Positions 1 through 10,459 of a stretch of 64,000 nt of DNA are shown one piece after another (within the stretch, counting starts at the first letter, position 1; each line of letters starts with the position of its first letter). The position numbers were made by a program, and so were the translations under genes. A model generated the notes under the pieces. The model was not told the DNA's origin and did no database searches. It saw nothing but the letters and a program-made list of their open reading frames with translations. Source of the stretch: Lamellibrachia satsuma (Eukaryota; Annelida; Polychaeta; Sabellida; Siboglinidae); assembly GCA_033239005.1 (NCBI GenBank), contig BSQZ01000029.1, positions 5,734,501-5,798,500 of the forward strand, in the 5' to 3' direction.

Positions 1-1
1 T

Positions 2-300
2 CGGCGTGACATATCTATATCTACTGCTAAAACAATATCAACGGCGTTAATTAGTAGCCGCCTTGATTATTGCAATTCACTACTAAATAGCATTGCTAAA
101 AGAGACTTGGCTAAATTCCAACGAGTACACAATTGTCTGGCACGTTCTCAGTTCGTTCGTGGTTCTCAGGGCGCCTCGGTTTTCACTGTCACTACCATTA
201 CTTTAACAGTTACACTGGCTTCCAGTTTCTTATCGAATTAATTTTAAGTTGTCCACTCTTAAATATCGTGCTCTATCTGGAATGAACTCCCAATCACATA
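2..300 (+). mobile_element. CR1/L2-type LINE, reverse transcriptase C-terminal remnant
   Basis: Relic of the last part of a non-LTR retrotransposon ORF2, beyond the polymerase palm. In frame 2 it reads SRLDYCNSLLNS followed by KFQRVHNCLAR. A frameshift near position 143 moves the match to frame 3, with RFSLSLPLL, one stop, then HWLPVSYRINFKLSTL. This order of motifs is characteristic of the RT tail in the CR1/L2/Rex group. The element is cut by the window edge and has no intact ORF. The family is clear, the exact clade is not. Confidence 0.8.
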
Positions 301-624
301 GAAGATGGAGATTATCGGCTCCGTGCATGTTTCAGAACAGTAGCAAGGGTAAGATCGGTTAAGTGATGTGATTATGTAGGAAATTATAAATATTACAAAT
401 GGTTGAGGGCAGTTCAAGTTATGTGGAGGTGTAGTGGTAGGAAGACAGGAAATGGGGTGTGTTGGCCCCGTGAATACATTACAGAAATGCCATATGTAAA
501 TTTGATTTAGAGCAACTAATAGGGGAAAATCACAAGCCTTACGAAGGCCATGAAACGTTTGCATAGATACAGTGATTTACAGTAAAAAACATATATAGTA
601 GACATAATTTCTTTAAACGTTGTT

Positions 625-627
<3 letters not shown>

Positions 628-672
<45 letters not shown>
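628..672. repeat. (AT)n microsatellite
   Basis: Uninterrupted AT dinucleotide run of about 45 bp. Open frames across it translate only as Tyr-Ile repeats and are not genes. Confidence 0.97.
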
Positions 673-676
<4 letters not shown>

Positions 677-710
677 TAAAACATAAGCATTCTTAGTGAT
701 GAACGGCATG

Positions 711-783
711 GCGTGAAACTTATGGCGAACATGTGACATGCAAATTCAGCTGACGTCAGTTCTCTTACAGTTATTCGAGATAA
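711..783 (+). repeat. Dispersed ~75-bp repeat with a TGACGTCA core (copy 1)
   Basis: Similar in the same orientation to 13,386-13,455. Both contain GGCGAACATGTGAC, then CAAATTCAG and TGACGTCAGTT. The shared core includes the palindrome TGACGTCA, a CRE-type sequence, but nothing here shows regulatory use. The surrounding DNA is not similar, so this is probably a small transposon remnant. Confidence 0.6.
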
Positions 784-1579
784 GTAGAGAGAAAACATTA
801 TAGCTGAATTTTTACCACTTGCAGTTGGCGTATAATTGAGCATGTCGCTGTCTTGATCATGATGCACGTGTTTGTAAGTCACTGAACAATTGCATGGGGC
901 TTCCACCTCATTTTAACACCATTATTTCTAACTTGGCACATTTGCCAGCCTGCCCAATGTTCCACTATATGCACGTTGTGCAACTATGCAGCCTAACAAG
1001 GCTATTTATATATTTATGAACTTAATGTTGAACAGAACGGTTTAAGCAAATAGAACATCGAACATTTTCCCTAACTCCATTTTATAAACCCCGGGGACGG
1101 GCCTCCATCTTGTTACCTTGCGAAATAATATACATTAATAGTTGTGTATGTTGTAGATATGTCACAACTTACCCGTGTTACACCTAGTCCCCTTATCCCC
1201 TGTGTTATTTTTACCAGGGTGGCCTCACAACAGCGACCAGGCTGTGGTCTTAATGGCGGTCTCCATAGAAATGATTTGCCGTCTAACATCTAAACCGTAT
1301 TTTTTTTCACACAAAACGATTATAACATTTCTGTCCTGATTTACATAAATGGCCTTCCCGAATACAGCAATAATGTTTGGTAGAAGATTACTGTATCCTT
1401 CAGATGAAAATAAACAACATACACTAGTGCAGAAAACTACAGGAATACATTGATAGATCAGTTGTTTGGAGAATACGTGGCTCACGGAATTCAAAGTGCG
1501 AAGACGCGTCAATTAAATCATCAAAATCAAAAATTTCTTTCGACTACACACTTCACAAACAGACTTGGTCTTTCATAAA
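784..1579. other. No recognisable gene
   Basis: AT-rich DNA with short open frames on both strands, the longest 95 codons on the minus strand near 1,225-1,512. None resembles a protein family I know. A short GC-richer stretch lies near 1,090. I see no splice-flanked exon or repeat. Confidence 0.5.
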
Positions 1580-1858
1580 GTCGTCCAAGTTCCTAAGCGT
1601 CATGTTGTCATCTGACCATAAATAGAACTAACATGTCAGCCAAGCCACAAATAAAGCTAACTGTATACTAAACCTTCTACCACACAATCTTCAAATTAGA
1701 CCTAAATAGCACTGGAAATAGCATATAAAGTCCTTGTTTGGCCACCGTTAGAATATGCCAGCACTGTGTAAGACCCCTATAAAAAATTAAATAAAAAATT
1801 AGAGACGGTACAAAGAGTCTACAACAACACTACTTCATTGGCGTCAGAAGTATAGCAA
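1580..1858 (+). mobile_element. Jockey/CR1-superfamily LINE, RT C-terminal remnant
   Basis: One frame with several stops reads FLSVMLSSDHK, NKANCILNLL, then AYKVLVWPPLEYASTV, stop, DPYKKLNKKLETVQRVYNN. The order ('YLGV-LSSD', 'KAN-L-FL', 'LVRP-LEYA--VWDP', 'LE-VQRRA') is the conserved region after the RT palm in Jockey/CR1-type LINEs. At least four in-frame stops make it dead. It differs in sequence from the CR1 copies elsewhere in this window, so it is another family. Confidence 0.75.
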
Positions 1859-1878
1859 GAATAATCAAAGAAGGATGA

Positions 1879-2154
1879 TTATTTCAACACGAATACACCG
1901 ATGATGATAATGATGTTGAGGGTGATCATGACGTACAGGATGAAAGTGAACAGCAGGAGTCAAATTTCTATTGTGCCAGCCATGGTGCCCCAAAACAACA
2001 GAGATTAAAGACCACTGATCACAAGAATGAATTGCAGTGCTTTCTATCCGCTAGAAACTTCCAAGGAACACGTCCAGCAATGGGAACTGCTTTTTGTGGA
2101 CTTTTTGAAAATTCTGCTCGAGAGACAGGAACTTACTTCCTGCGCGTCAGATGA
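1879..2154 (+). other. Unassigned 91-codon open frame
   Basis: Open from just after a TGA at 1,876-1,878 to a TGA at 2,152-2,154. The start is acidic (TDDDNDVEGDHD) and followed by a mixed segment with two cysteines and a basic patch. It has no ATG near the start, so if coding it would be an exon or transposon fragment. I recognise no domain. It lies between two LINE remnants, so it may be part of a decayed element or chance. Confidence 0.25.
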
Positions 2155-2207
2155 GGTTTGAAATATGACATAAGTGCGTGGTTACGTGTAGGACCTCTCG
2201 GGTCATC

Positions 2208-2424
2208 CATTTAACAAGATATAACAAGATTTAACCAGATTTGCCATCAAAGCCAAAGGCCCAGATGACAAGTTGACAATGAAGCCATTGGCTTATCGAC
2301 AGTCCAACAATATTCATTTACCTGTAACCCGTCCTCCTGAGATAAGTGTCAACCTTGTTTTTAAACAAATTCACGTTGCTATCAGTTACACAATCCGTAG
2401 ACAATTTGTTCCATTCATTTATCG
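2208..2424 (-). mobile_element. CR1 LINE 3' end
   Basis: Read on the minus strand it begins INEWNKLSTDC, continues VNLFKNKVDTYLRRTGYR and stops, followed by a short 3' UTR and about three 10-bp units of the form AATCTTGTTA. The same protein tail, UTR and terminal repeats end the CR1 copies at 11.6, 28.3 and 62.8 kb, so this is a severely 5'-truncated CR1 insertion. Short tandem repeats at the extreme 3' end are a known CR1 feature. Confidence 0.85.
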
Positions 2425-2558
2425 AAATTTATGTTATACAATATGCGTACCCTGCCTTTATCAGACAAAATAAGCACTCGCGACCTTACATGGTGGGGTG
2501 CTGTTTTGGACACGAAATCAACAATTGCAACCACAGAGAGATGGCAAGTAGGTCGGAG

Positions 2559-2830
2559 TAACCAGGAGTAATGTCAGTGGGTTTCATAGTAACAAACAAC
2601 CCGATGCAATATGGTTAATGGATTACTATGTTGTTTTATTATATATTTATTTGACAAAATGGGCACTTAAGACTTTACATGGTGGGGCAGGGTTTATCAA
2701 GCGATAATTAAAGACAAGTTACACTAATTAAACTGTGTGAATAAGTTTTAGCATATTGCAATATTATGTATATCATAGTAAACGAAGAACCCAATAAATG
2801 AAACAGTCACAAATATTGTTTCATGATGAG
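2559..2830 (+). repeat. Dispersed repeat, copy 1 (pair with 8,107-8,350)
   Basis: Direct-orientation similarity to 8,107-8,350, starting AACCAGGAGTAATGTCAGTGG and running through a shared TGGTGGGGCA/GATGGGGCA segment to CCCAATAAATGAAA near the end. A weaker piece (CCAGGAGTAAAGTCAATGG) occurs near 63,570. Non-coding dispersed element of unknown class. Confidence 0.65.
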
Positions 2831-3039
2831 CACACGCAAACAGAAATCGGAGCCACACAATTGGAACAAAACAAATATTGAAGTAAGTATCGAGGTTCCA
2901 AGGAATGAATTTGGTTGCATTTAAATGTGGGAACTCTGGGCACCCATCCGGTCATTTAAACACAAAAAAAATTGGCTTTTTTAACCAAAATGGCATGGAG
3001 ATCGTCAATGTATGCTGGACTATGAGGCTTAACGTTTGG

Positions 3040-4475
3040 CTTGTTACTGCGCTCGATCAGAATTGTTCAGGCACGGCGTATCTTTGTTCTGCTCGGCAAT
3101 CAAGGGAGCACAATGTCATGGCTGGGTAGCCACTAGTGCCCTGCGCGGGCCGGGCTTTGGATCCTGGCCGGGCCGGGCCGGGCCGGGCCTGGGCCTACAC
3201 ACTGCGGGCCCGGGCCGGGCCTGGGCTGAAAACAATTTAAACGCATCGGGCTTGGGCCGGGCCTGAGCCTAGTGTGAGCGGGCCGGGCCGGCCTGGGCCA
3301 GGCCTGGACATAATAAAATATTCATACAAAACACCGATTATTATTTTATTTTTTAATAAAAACTTATAAATTGTAATTCCGGTTAATGAATGCTTAAAAT
3401 TATTTCTTTAGTATTATAAAGTTGCAAATTGAGACCTTGCGTGGAATCTAATGGCCCCATCAGTTCACTTGGCTGGAAGTAGCCAGCCCCAAATGTTTAC
3501 TTTAGAAATATTTGCAGAGGCAATCAAGCCATGATTATTAACCATCAACTTATCACCCTTTGATCCTAGGTCTTCCCTCCAAACATTGCCCACCTGAATG
3601 ACCTGCCCACTGCCAAGTGCCCACTAGGCCACTAGCCCACTACCCAATGCAGTTGATAATTGGTATTTCTCCCCAGTCCTAATTCATTCACATATGTCAC
3701 ATATGTCACAAATGCCACTGGGTGTCAGTGCCAATGGGTGACATTTAATTGAAATATCGTATTAAATTATGTTAACTTAGTTGAGCTAATTCAATTAACA
3801 ATATAAATTGGGGTTATGACTTGCATATGGGTTAAGTCAGGGTTAGATAAACAAACCTCCTACCCTAACCATAAGCTAATACATTAAAGCCAAATATAAC
3901 AAATGTTACCAAATTTAATAGTAATGACACTAATAAGTTTTTCTTTATTTTTCTTCAGGATATTCGTAAGTTTTAAGAAGTTGGTGGTGCTGGAGTTTTA
4001 GAACTCATCCTCTTCTTTTTTATAAGATTATAGGTTTGTCTGCTCTAAACTTAGCGGGCCGCGGGCTTGCGGGCCGCGGGCTTACCCATCTTTGGCCCAC
4101 GGGTATGGGCCGGGCCTGGGCCTGAAACTTGCGGGCCGGGCCGGGCCGGGCCGGGCCGGGCCGGGCCTGGGCCAAACATCCAAGGTCTGGGTCGGGCCTG
4201 GGTCGGGCCTGGGCCTAATTTCTAGTTTGCGGGCCTGGGCCGGGCCGGGCTTGAAAAATTATTGCGGGCCTGGGCCGGGCCTTGACTCTAACTGCTAATT
4301 GCGGGACGGGCTTGTGATCAAATTCTAGGCCCGCGCAGGGCATTAGTAGCCACCACCTGGACCGACTTTACCGTGCACTGCCGGGGCGATCAAGCATGAC
4401 GAATGATTAACACGAGGGAGGAAGGTGTGGAATACATTGCCTCAGGCAGGTGGCCGTCTTTTCCAAGGGGTGAAG
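3040..4475 (+). repeat. Dispersed ~225-bp repeat interrupted by the hAT element
   Basis: The flanks 3,040-3,133 and 4,346-4,475 together match an uninterrupted sequence at about 60,270-60,480 and its inverted partner near 44,750-44,965. Shared landmarks are TTACTGCGCTCGA, TTTGTTCTGCTCGGCA, GGGTAGCCAC and CAGGCAGGTGGCC. Three copies in one window suggest a dispersed short element. I see no clear tRNA-type promoter boxes, so I do not call it a SINE. Confidence 0.75.
3134..4345. mobile_element. GGGCC-rich hAT-type non-autonomous transposon, copy 1
   Basis: The ends are near-perfect terminal inverted repeats: the left begins TAGTGCCCTGCGCGGGCC, and the right read inwards begins TAATGCCCTGCGCGGGCC. 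An exact 8-bp direct repeat, GTAGCCAC, flanks it at 3,126-3,133 and 4,346-4,353. An 8-bp target duplication with ends of TAGNG type is the hAT signature. Both subterminal regions are arrays of GGGCCGGGCCTGGGCC-like units, and the middle is AT-rich. No transposase is visible at 1,212 bp. Compared with the copy at 32.9-35.35 kb it lacks about 1 kb of the interior, so it is a deletion derivative. Confidence 0.85.
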
Positions 4476-4659
4476 TCAAAGGTACGTTCAGAAGCAGGGG
4501 TCTTGGAGAGAAGAGTGTGGATATTGACAGGTATATATGAAGGAAAGTCTCCACATTAACTAACATAACCTGGTATCGCCCACTGGGTGCATTGCTGAAT
4601 TATACATTTGCATTGGACCGTGTTTCAGTTTATATCTATCGACACCAATTACCTATACA

Positions 4660-5209
4660 ATGGACAAACCGGGAACGGCCTCGGCCACTAGTGGTGGCAG
4701 TGGCAATGACGACCTATTACATCAGATCAAGGAAGCAATGAAAGATGACAATGTTATTGTCCATCTTGCTGCCATTGTGACTGAAAAGAGCACTGCACGA
4801 TTGAACAGACTGGAGAAGGCATTGTCAAACAAAGACACAAAGATCAAGCAACTTGAACAAAAAGTCACACAACTAGAGGCCCAAGTGGATGACCTGGAGC
4901 AGCCGCAGAACTTCAATTAGAATAACTGGGATGGAAGAAAACAAAAATGGAGATCTTGAAAAGATCACAACAAACTTGATTGGATATATGAATCTCCAAG
5001 GTCATATTACACTAGACAACATCAACAGACAACACCGTATAGGGCCGCGTAACTCGCTGACAAACAAGAACCATACGCGACAAATCATTATCCAATTTAA
5101 ATATTATAATTCGAAAACAACATTCATCATAGGAAGGAAATCCCTCCGAAGAAAATACCCGGATGTGTACATTACCGAGGATCTTACCAAAACAAGATCC
5201 AGGCAGTGA
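4660..5209 (+). pseudogene. LINE ORF1p-like coiled-coil RNA-binding protein, frameshifted
   Basis: ORF1 proteins of L1/Tx1-type LINEs trimerise by a coiled coil and bind element RNA. Here the ATG at 4,660 opens an 86-codon frame with a Gly/Ser-rich start and a heptad-like helix (KDTKIKQLEQKVTQLEAQ). Near 4,900 the match moves to another frame that continues RRTSIRITGMEE, then NINRQHRIG, QIIIQFKYYNSKT and ITEDLTKTRS. This series (RR-S-RI-G, I-RSHRIG, I-V-F-Y--R, I-EDLTK-R) is the RRM and C-terminal domain pattern of L1-type ORF1p. One frameshift inactivates it. It lies upstream of an ORF2 tail in the same orientation. Confidence 0.7.
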
Positions 5210-5231
5210 AGACGAACTGAACAAAATTATT

Positions 5232-5724
5232 ATAGACACTACTGTGTGTAGCGTCGTTGAAAATCAAATCAACACAACAAACTTTATACATTTGTTGTGT
5301 GTAGCGTCATGTAACATAATTTCCAAACATACGTTCATTATGAAATCATTCTTGGGATATACGTTGAAGATAAAAAAAGAAACTCTAGACATTTGCATTG
5401 TGTACAGTCGAGTATCATCATTCTCAACGAGACATTCGTCTCATACAAATTGACGATCAAGAAAAGAAATTATATATATTTACTGTGTGTAGCGTCGTTA
5501 TTATCTCTTCCCAATTTACTCTTGATATGAAGTGACACTTTGTGATCTGAAGAAACTCTAGACAGTTACTGTGTGTAACGACGGATCATCATTTCTCAAC
5601 TAACACTTGTTATGAAATAACATGTTGTGATACACGTTGAAGATCAACAGAAGAATCTCTAGACATTATCGTGAGTAATCGTGTGTCGTCAACTCGTTGT
5701 GATATGACACTGTTATGATACATG

Positions 5725-5728
<4 letters not shown>
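5232..5728 (+). repeat. Degenerate ~110-bp tandem repeat inside the LINE
   Basis: About four diverged units, each with TACTGTGTGTAGCGTCG or a variant, a TCATCATTTCTCAAC-like stretch, a TTGTGATACACGTTGAAGATC-like stretch and AAACTCTAGACA. It separates the ORF1 relic from the ORF2 tail of the same LINE. Confidence 0.7.

Positions 5729-5769
<41 letters not shown>
5729..5769. repeat. (AT)n microsatellite
   Basis: Perfect AT run of about 41 bp at the end of the tandem repeat. Confidence 0.97.
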
Positions 5770-5775
<6 letters not shown>

Positions 5776-5797
5776 GACATAAGAAACAGTTTATAAA

Positions 5798-5963
5798 ATA
5801 CCATACTGTAAAACCAACGCCAGACAAAATACACTGGCATACGTTGGACCCAAATTATGGAATACTATTGTCATAAAGAACCACCTGGATGACTGTACGT
5901 ATATTTATATATTTAAAAAGACAGTGAAACATTACATCTGGGGAACCTACGAACAAGATTACT
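5798..5963 (+). pseudogene. LINE ORF2 C-terminal tail
   Basis: Open segment containing NARQNTLAYVGPKLWNTIV and later IFKKTVKHYIW. This matches the extreme C-terminus of many LINE ORF2 proteins, where a G-KLWN-LP motif is followed by FK--LK-YL. The rest of ORF2 is absent upstream. Its orientation and spacing fit the ORF1 relic at 4,660-5,209, so I infer one deleted element. Confidence 0.6.
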
Positions 5964-6584
5964 CTAGTCAATTGTGATATACCAGTATAATTTAGTATAA
6001 TAGTGTTATGTAGTACTATATCTGAATGACTTATTTGTGGTGACCTTTTTATCATATCTTATTACGAACAATTTATTGATTAGAACATTGTGGCGTACTT
6101 GTATTAGAAATCACTTGTGAATAACTACTGGTTAACTAGTATGATATGATATATGACGTGTACAGCAAAGTTAATATTCCAACAGTAGCTGCTGTACACT
6201 GATCTACTATAATTCACATGTGAATAATTTCACTTCTTGATTGTTTTCTTCTTAAATAAAGAGTTTGTTTATAATTGAAAAAGTAAGCATAAGCAATATT
6301 TGCTTCTTTTCCAATGTCTTAAATGTGCTTAATAGTTGATATTCTGACTGACTCCATTCAGGTACTCAGTAGGGTTCACATCAGGGCAGGATTGGGACGT
6401 ATGTATGGGGCGTATCGGATTACAAGGGGTCGTTTCAACAATATCCATGTATCCGAAATAATGTCATAAGAATTCGTGTTATGGTCACATGCTTAGTGCG
6501 TGTAAATACTTGCAAGAAACGATTCGAATACTTCCGGGATTCTAGGGTCATTTCCGGTCATCTGAAGTCATATGTTATCAAACC

Positions 6585-6945
6585 CCACTTGTCAACACAC
6601 AGGTGTCCATGTAATCAATGATCATCCATGCCTTCAAAGCCCATATGTCCATGTTGTCACCCCAGGTGTCCATTTTGTCAATTCAAGGTGTCCACGTTGT
6701 CAACTCTCAGGTATCCGAGTTGTCAGCCCCCAGGTGTCAATTTTGTCAAATCCCAGGTGTCCTTGTTGTCAGTTTCAGGTGTCCATGATGTCAACCTTCA
6801 GGTACCCATATTTTCAACCCAAATATGTCCCTTTGTGAACCATTAGCTGACAATGTTTTATAACTCCATGTGTCCATGTTTTCTACACCCAGATGTCGAT
6901 ATTGTCAACACTCAGGTGTCGATGTTGTCAACCCCGGTGACATTT
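6585..6945 (+). repeat. Degenerate ~23-bp minisatellite
   Basis: Some fifteen imperfect units around CCCAGGTGTCCATGTTGTCAA. Open frames across it translate into a Cys/Ser/Val/Pro-rich periodic peptide because of the repeat, not because of coding. Confidence 0.85.
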
Positions 6946-7690
6946 AACAGTGGGAATTTAAACGATTTTTATTTCAACATTTCGCAATTTTAGCAACAAA
7001 AAATGTATCAGTTTGAAAGTTTTTTTTGTATTTTGTCATACTCAGCCTTTTTAATTTTGTTTGTCGATTATGTTCGCCAAATGCTACGTTAGTTACGCTG
7101 AAATTGTATGAACACACTATTCTCGATACTTTCGCGCATACTGCTTACTTTGATTCAATTTCGAATTATGATGTATTCACATGATGCAGTAAAACATTAA
7201 CTTTACTCACATGTGTTGGTGTGCCGTCTGAATCTTCCGTCTGACGTCCAACGACTGATCACCAGCTACGAGTGATTACTGGTCCAAAGAACGAACAATC
7301 AACCCACACAAACCAACCCACGCACCTGCGTAGAACGGTAATTATTTACTTGTCTTATGTAATGCGATATCCGTTTAACACTTCACTCCCAAGTCCATAT
7401 CGATCAAAATCTGCTTTTTAGATAACAACCAAACAACAAACATAAATAAGCACGTAGCCCCGTTGCACAACTCTATAACTATGCTGGGTGAGCAACCCGT
7501 TCATTGGACCGGAACGATCTCTCGTAAGGTGTTCAGAGTTAGCCCTGTACATAGGCCACATCCACCAATTTCAATTCTTCATTTCCCAGTAATATCACCA
7601 AACGATTGAGTCTGTATCGTTGTACATCTTGGGTAGGAAATGCGTCAACCAGGTAATCCCGGCTGTTTGTTAAAATAATCATTCACCTAC

Positions 7691-7835
7691 AACAGGATGG
7701 TCCAATACTACTGCTGCTGTTAATAACACCGTGTTACGTGTCACTGTAGATTAAAACAGGGTGCTCCAATACTACTGCAGCTGGTAATAACACCGTGTTA
7801 CGTGTCACTGTAGATTAAAACAGGGTGCTCTACTG
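7691..7835 (+). repeat. 64-bp tandem repeat, about 2.3 units
   Basis: Two nearly identical units and part of a third, each starting AACAGGRTG and containing ACACCGTGTTACGTGTCACTG. A CTG/GTT-rich stretch follows to about 7,875. The sequence CAATTCCAAACATTCTATG just after it resembles the duplicated segments near 14,230 and 14,450. Confidence 0.85.
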
Positions 7836-8106
7836 CTGATGTTGTTGTTGCTGTTGTTGTTGTCGTTGTTGTTGATTTTCTCAGCTGTCACAATTCCAAA
7901 CATTCTATGTAGAAATCAACAATTGCCAAGGGGTAAGTGGTAAAACTATATAAACACATTGTTTTTTATATCTCAGCAAAAACACTATCTTGAAAACTCC
8001 AAAAATACCAAGAATGCCATGGGATAATGGCAGCGACACAACTCCAAAGTAATAAGGTTAAAGGGTTATAATGTTATGTTAATATGTATTTGTTTGACAA
8101 AACAAG

Positions 8107-8350
8107 GAATAACCAGGAGTAATGTCAGTGGGTGTCAAAGTAACAAACACCCAAAATGGATTATTATGTTATCTTAATATGTATTTGGTGGACACAATCG
8201 GTACACATGACCTTACCGGATGGGGCATGGTTTGTCGAGTGATAATTAGTGACATTATTTAAACTATGTAATTTATTTTAACATAGTGCATCATTAATCG
8301 CATCATAACAAACGTACTGCCCAATAAATGAAATATTTAAATATATTGTT
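8107..8350 (+). repeat. Dispersed repeat, copy 2 (pair with 2,559-2,830)
   Basis: Begins AACCAGGAGTAATGTCAGTGG and ends near CCCAATAAATGAAATATT, in parallel with 2,559-2,830. Similarity is interrupted by small indels, indicating an old element. It ends just before the RTE fragment. Confidence 0.65.
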
Positions 8351-8576
8351 TTGTGATGAACGGCAGTCAAGAGAGCACCGTGTCGTTGTTGGGTAATAAT
8401 AGTTCGTATGTCGGGTGCGAAAAAAGGACAACGGTATCATCTGCCCAAAGTAGTTATATTGTGATGGGTCTGAAGATGGCTGACAAGGCCGATCCTAGCC
8501 AGGAATTGTCTGTCACAATGAGGGCTGTAGAATTGTTGGGTGGAAAAGTGTTGCTTTCTCTAGACATTCGCAATTC

Positions 8577-9237
8577 ACGTCTCTTTTTTGGCCTCGTTGA
8601 TTCTCTTCTGCTGAGAGATGGCAGCGACAAGGGTGGCGCTGCTGCGCCATCTAGGGCGATCCTAGGGCGATCCCAGCTCTCAGGGTCAATGTTAAAGCTC
8701 TCGATGGAGGCCTTCAGGGTGTCCTTGAAGCGTTTCTTTTGGAGCCTTTTGAACGTTTCTCTGTCAGACGTTCACCGTAGAATAGATTATTTGATAAGCG
8801 TTCCTCTGGCATGTGGATCAAATGACAAGCAAATATCAGCTTGGTTTTTTAAGGACTGTATGGATGCTGGTCATGCTTACCCTGGCAAGGACCTCTGTGT
8901 CAGGAATCTTGTCCAGGCACTTCATTTAAATTTTTTTTGAGGCAGCTCATGAGAAACTGGTTGAGTTTTTTTGGCATGCTGGCTGTAGACTACACATATC
9001 TCACATTCATAGAATAGGGATGGCAGGATGACCGCTTTAAATATCTTTAGGTTTGTCTCCAATCTGATTTCCCTGCGTTCTCATACATTTGAGCGAAATC
9101 TGCCAAATGCTGCACTTGCTCTGGCGATCCTGGTATCAACCTCGCCATTGATGTGTACTGCACGAGATAGGGTTCAGCCCCCATATATTCGAAATTTACG
9201 GACATATGATGGAACAGAACAGACACAGTCACAAACT
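8577..9237 (-). mobile_element. RTE-clade LINE, 3' end of the pol gene
   Basis: On the minus strand the pieces read, in order: FEYMG, then after a frameshift TLSRAVHINGEVDTRIARAS, AAFGRFRSNV, stop, KIFKAVILPSLFYECE and YSQHAKK. Further fragments match the 'CLRKILKIKWQDKIPDTEVL', 'RWAGHV-RMPDERLPK' and 'KRYKDTLKASL--F' motifs in shifting frames. This succession is diagnostic of the RT C-terminal domain of RTE-clade LINEs. Several stops and frameshifts make it dead. A 195-codon frame on the plus strand here is the antisense shadow. Confidence 0.85.
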
Positions 9238-9244
9238 ACTTAAT

Positions 9245-10455
9245 AAATATATATAGTGGTTGCATTGTATGCGGATGTTTGCGGGTGCATTGTAGATCGG
9301 TCTGAGAAATTCATAAACAATCTGTCATAATTTCGAGTAGACTACTGAGTTCAACCAGCGAGATACACGGTTCATAAACATAGACAGTAGTTTGACCACT
9401 TCTCGGCAACAAATAGTGATTCGTTGACGAAATATCTGACATTAAATTGTCACCGTATCGTCACCGTATAGTCGCTCACTGTACTGGAATTCACCTGTCT
9501 GTTAATTCCCTGTCGTCACACTTGATCTCGGTGATGTTCCGAGCGGTTTCATTGGTATTGTGGACAGTAGCCATCGGACAAATACGTTGAACGTGATGGT
9601 TTTATTTTGTGTACAGGTTACGAAAATGAACGTGTCATTCCAACACCCTCTATAACAGGAATTGGGAGACAGTATTCAGAGGACAACATAAAAAATATTA
9701 ACGCTATATTTACCACCTATCATTGATTCTGTTATGGCATAACTGTTGTGTGCATGTATATCACCACACTGCCTTAGCACAGTGTACAATATACTTAGTA
9801 TATAATAGTACTTCCAGTGTACCGTATTGGTACTTGTCTTTTTCGTCATTATGCACCTGTGTCTATCTTTACGTGTTAGTTTTTTATGTGTACAGGTTAC
9901 CAGGTAAGCCTACATATAATAAAGGACTGTGTATCCAGAAGGTTGTTTTGCATTTAACAACAATATCTACACGATTTTCTTACTACAGATGGAATAGGTA
10001 GTACAATCAGCTATACGATGTAATATTGTGCTGCATTTTGTTGATCAGCTAAAACACAAATTGCGTCCATCGAACTCCATCAAAAATATCGTTTTCAACA
10101 CAAAGCCGTTTGCATGGGGAATTCAAATATGATGCACTATGAAGAAATTGTATAAAATAGACAAATGTTGAAGTTTTATCTCCATGGCCACATTGAGTTA
10201 CGGGCTGCTGAATTTAGGCTATTTACACTGTGTCGATTTGGAGTTCGGTATATGAACTAATACATATAGAACCCTGAAACATGTCACATACATAGAACAT
10301 TGCATTGAACATAGTATTAATCCATATAGGACTCGTCAATGTTCTAGCACTATCTGTGGTTGAACAATAGGTATATCATCACTCGATGGCTTAATTTAGG
10401 CACTCACTTACGCTGTTGAGTGAAATGAGACAACGTGTGAGTGAAACTGCCTAAG
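9245..10455. other. No recognisable gene
   Basis: AT-rich sequence with only short open frames. A 92-codon plus-strand frame near 9,723 is Tyr/Leu/Cys-rich with no family resemblance. I see no tandem repeat or splice-flanked exon that I would defend. Confidence 0.5.
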
Positions 10456-10459
10456 CTTC

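Larger units (their letters stand above)
4500..6280 (+). mobile_element. Internally deleted L1/Tx1-like LINE
   Basis: A composite relic. An ORF1-like gene at 4,660-5,209 is followed directly by degenerate tandem repeats, an (AT)n array and then the last ~55 codons of a LINE ORF2-like protein at 5,798-5,963. The endonuclease and almost all of the reverse transcriptase are missing. An AATAAA near 6,255 may mark the 3' end. Boundaries are approximate. The coiled-coil ORF1 type suggests an L1/Tx1 or Nimb relative, but the clade cannot be fixed without the RT. Confidence 0.6.

Noticed and set aside
6572..6846. Cys/Val-rich ORFs
   Set aside because: Two overlapping frames across a 23-bp degenerate minisatellite; periodicity follows the DNA repeat.
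8353..8940. 195-codon plus-strand ORF
   Set aside because: Most of it is antisense to a clear RTE-clade RT tail on the minus strand, and the rest is a non-coding dispersed repeat.
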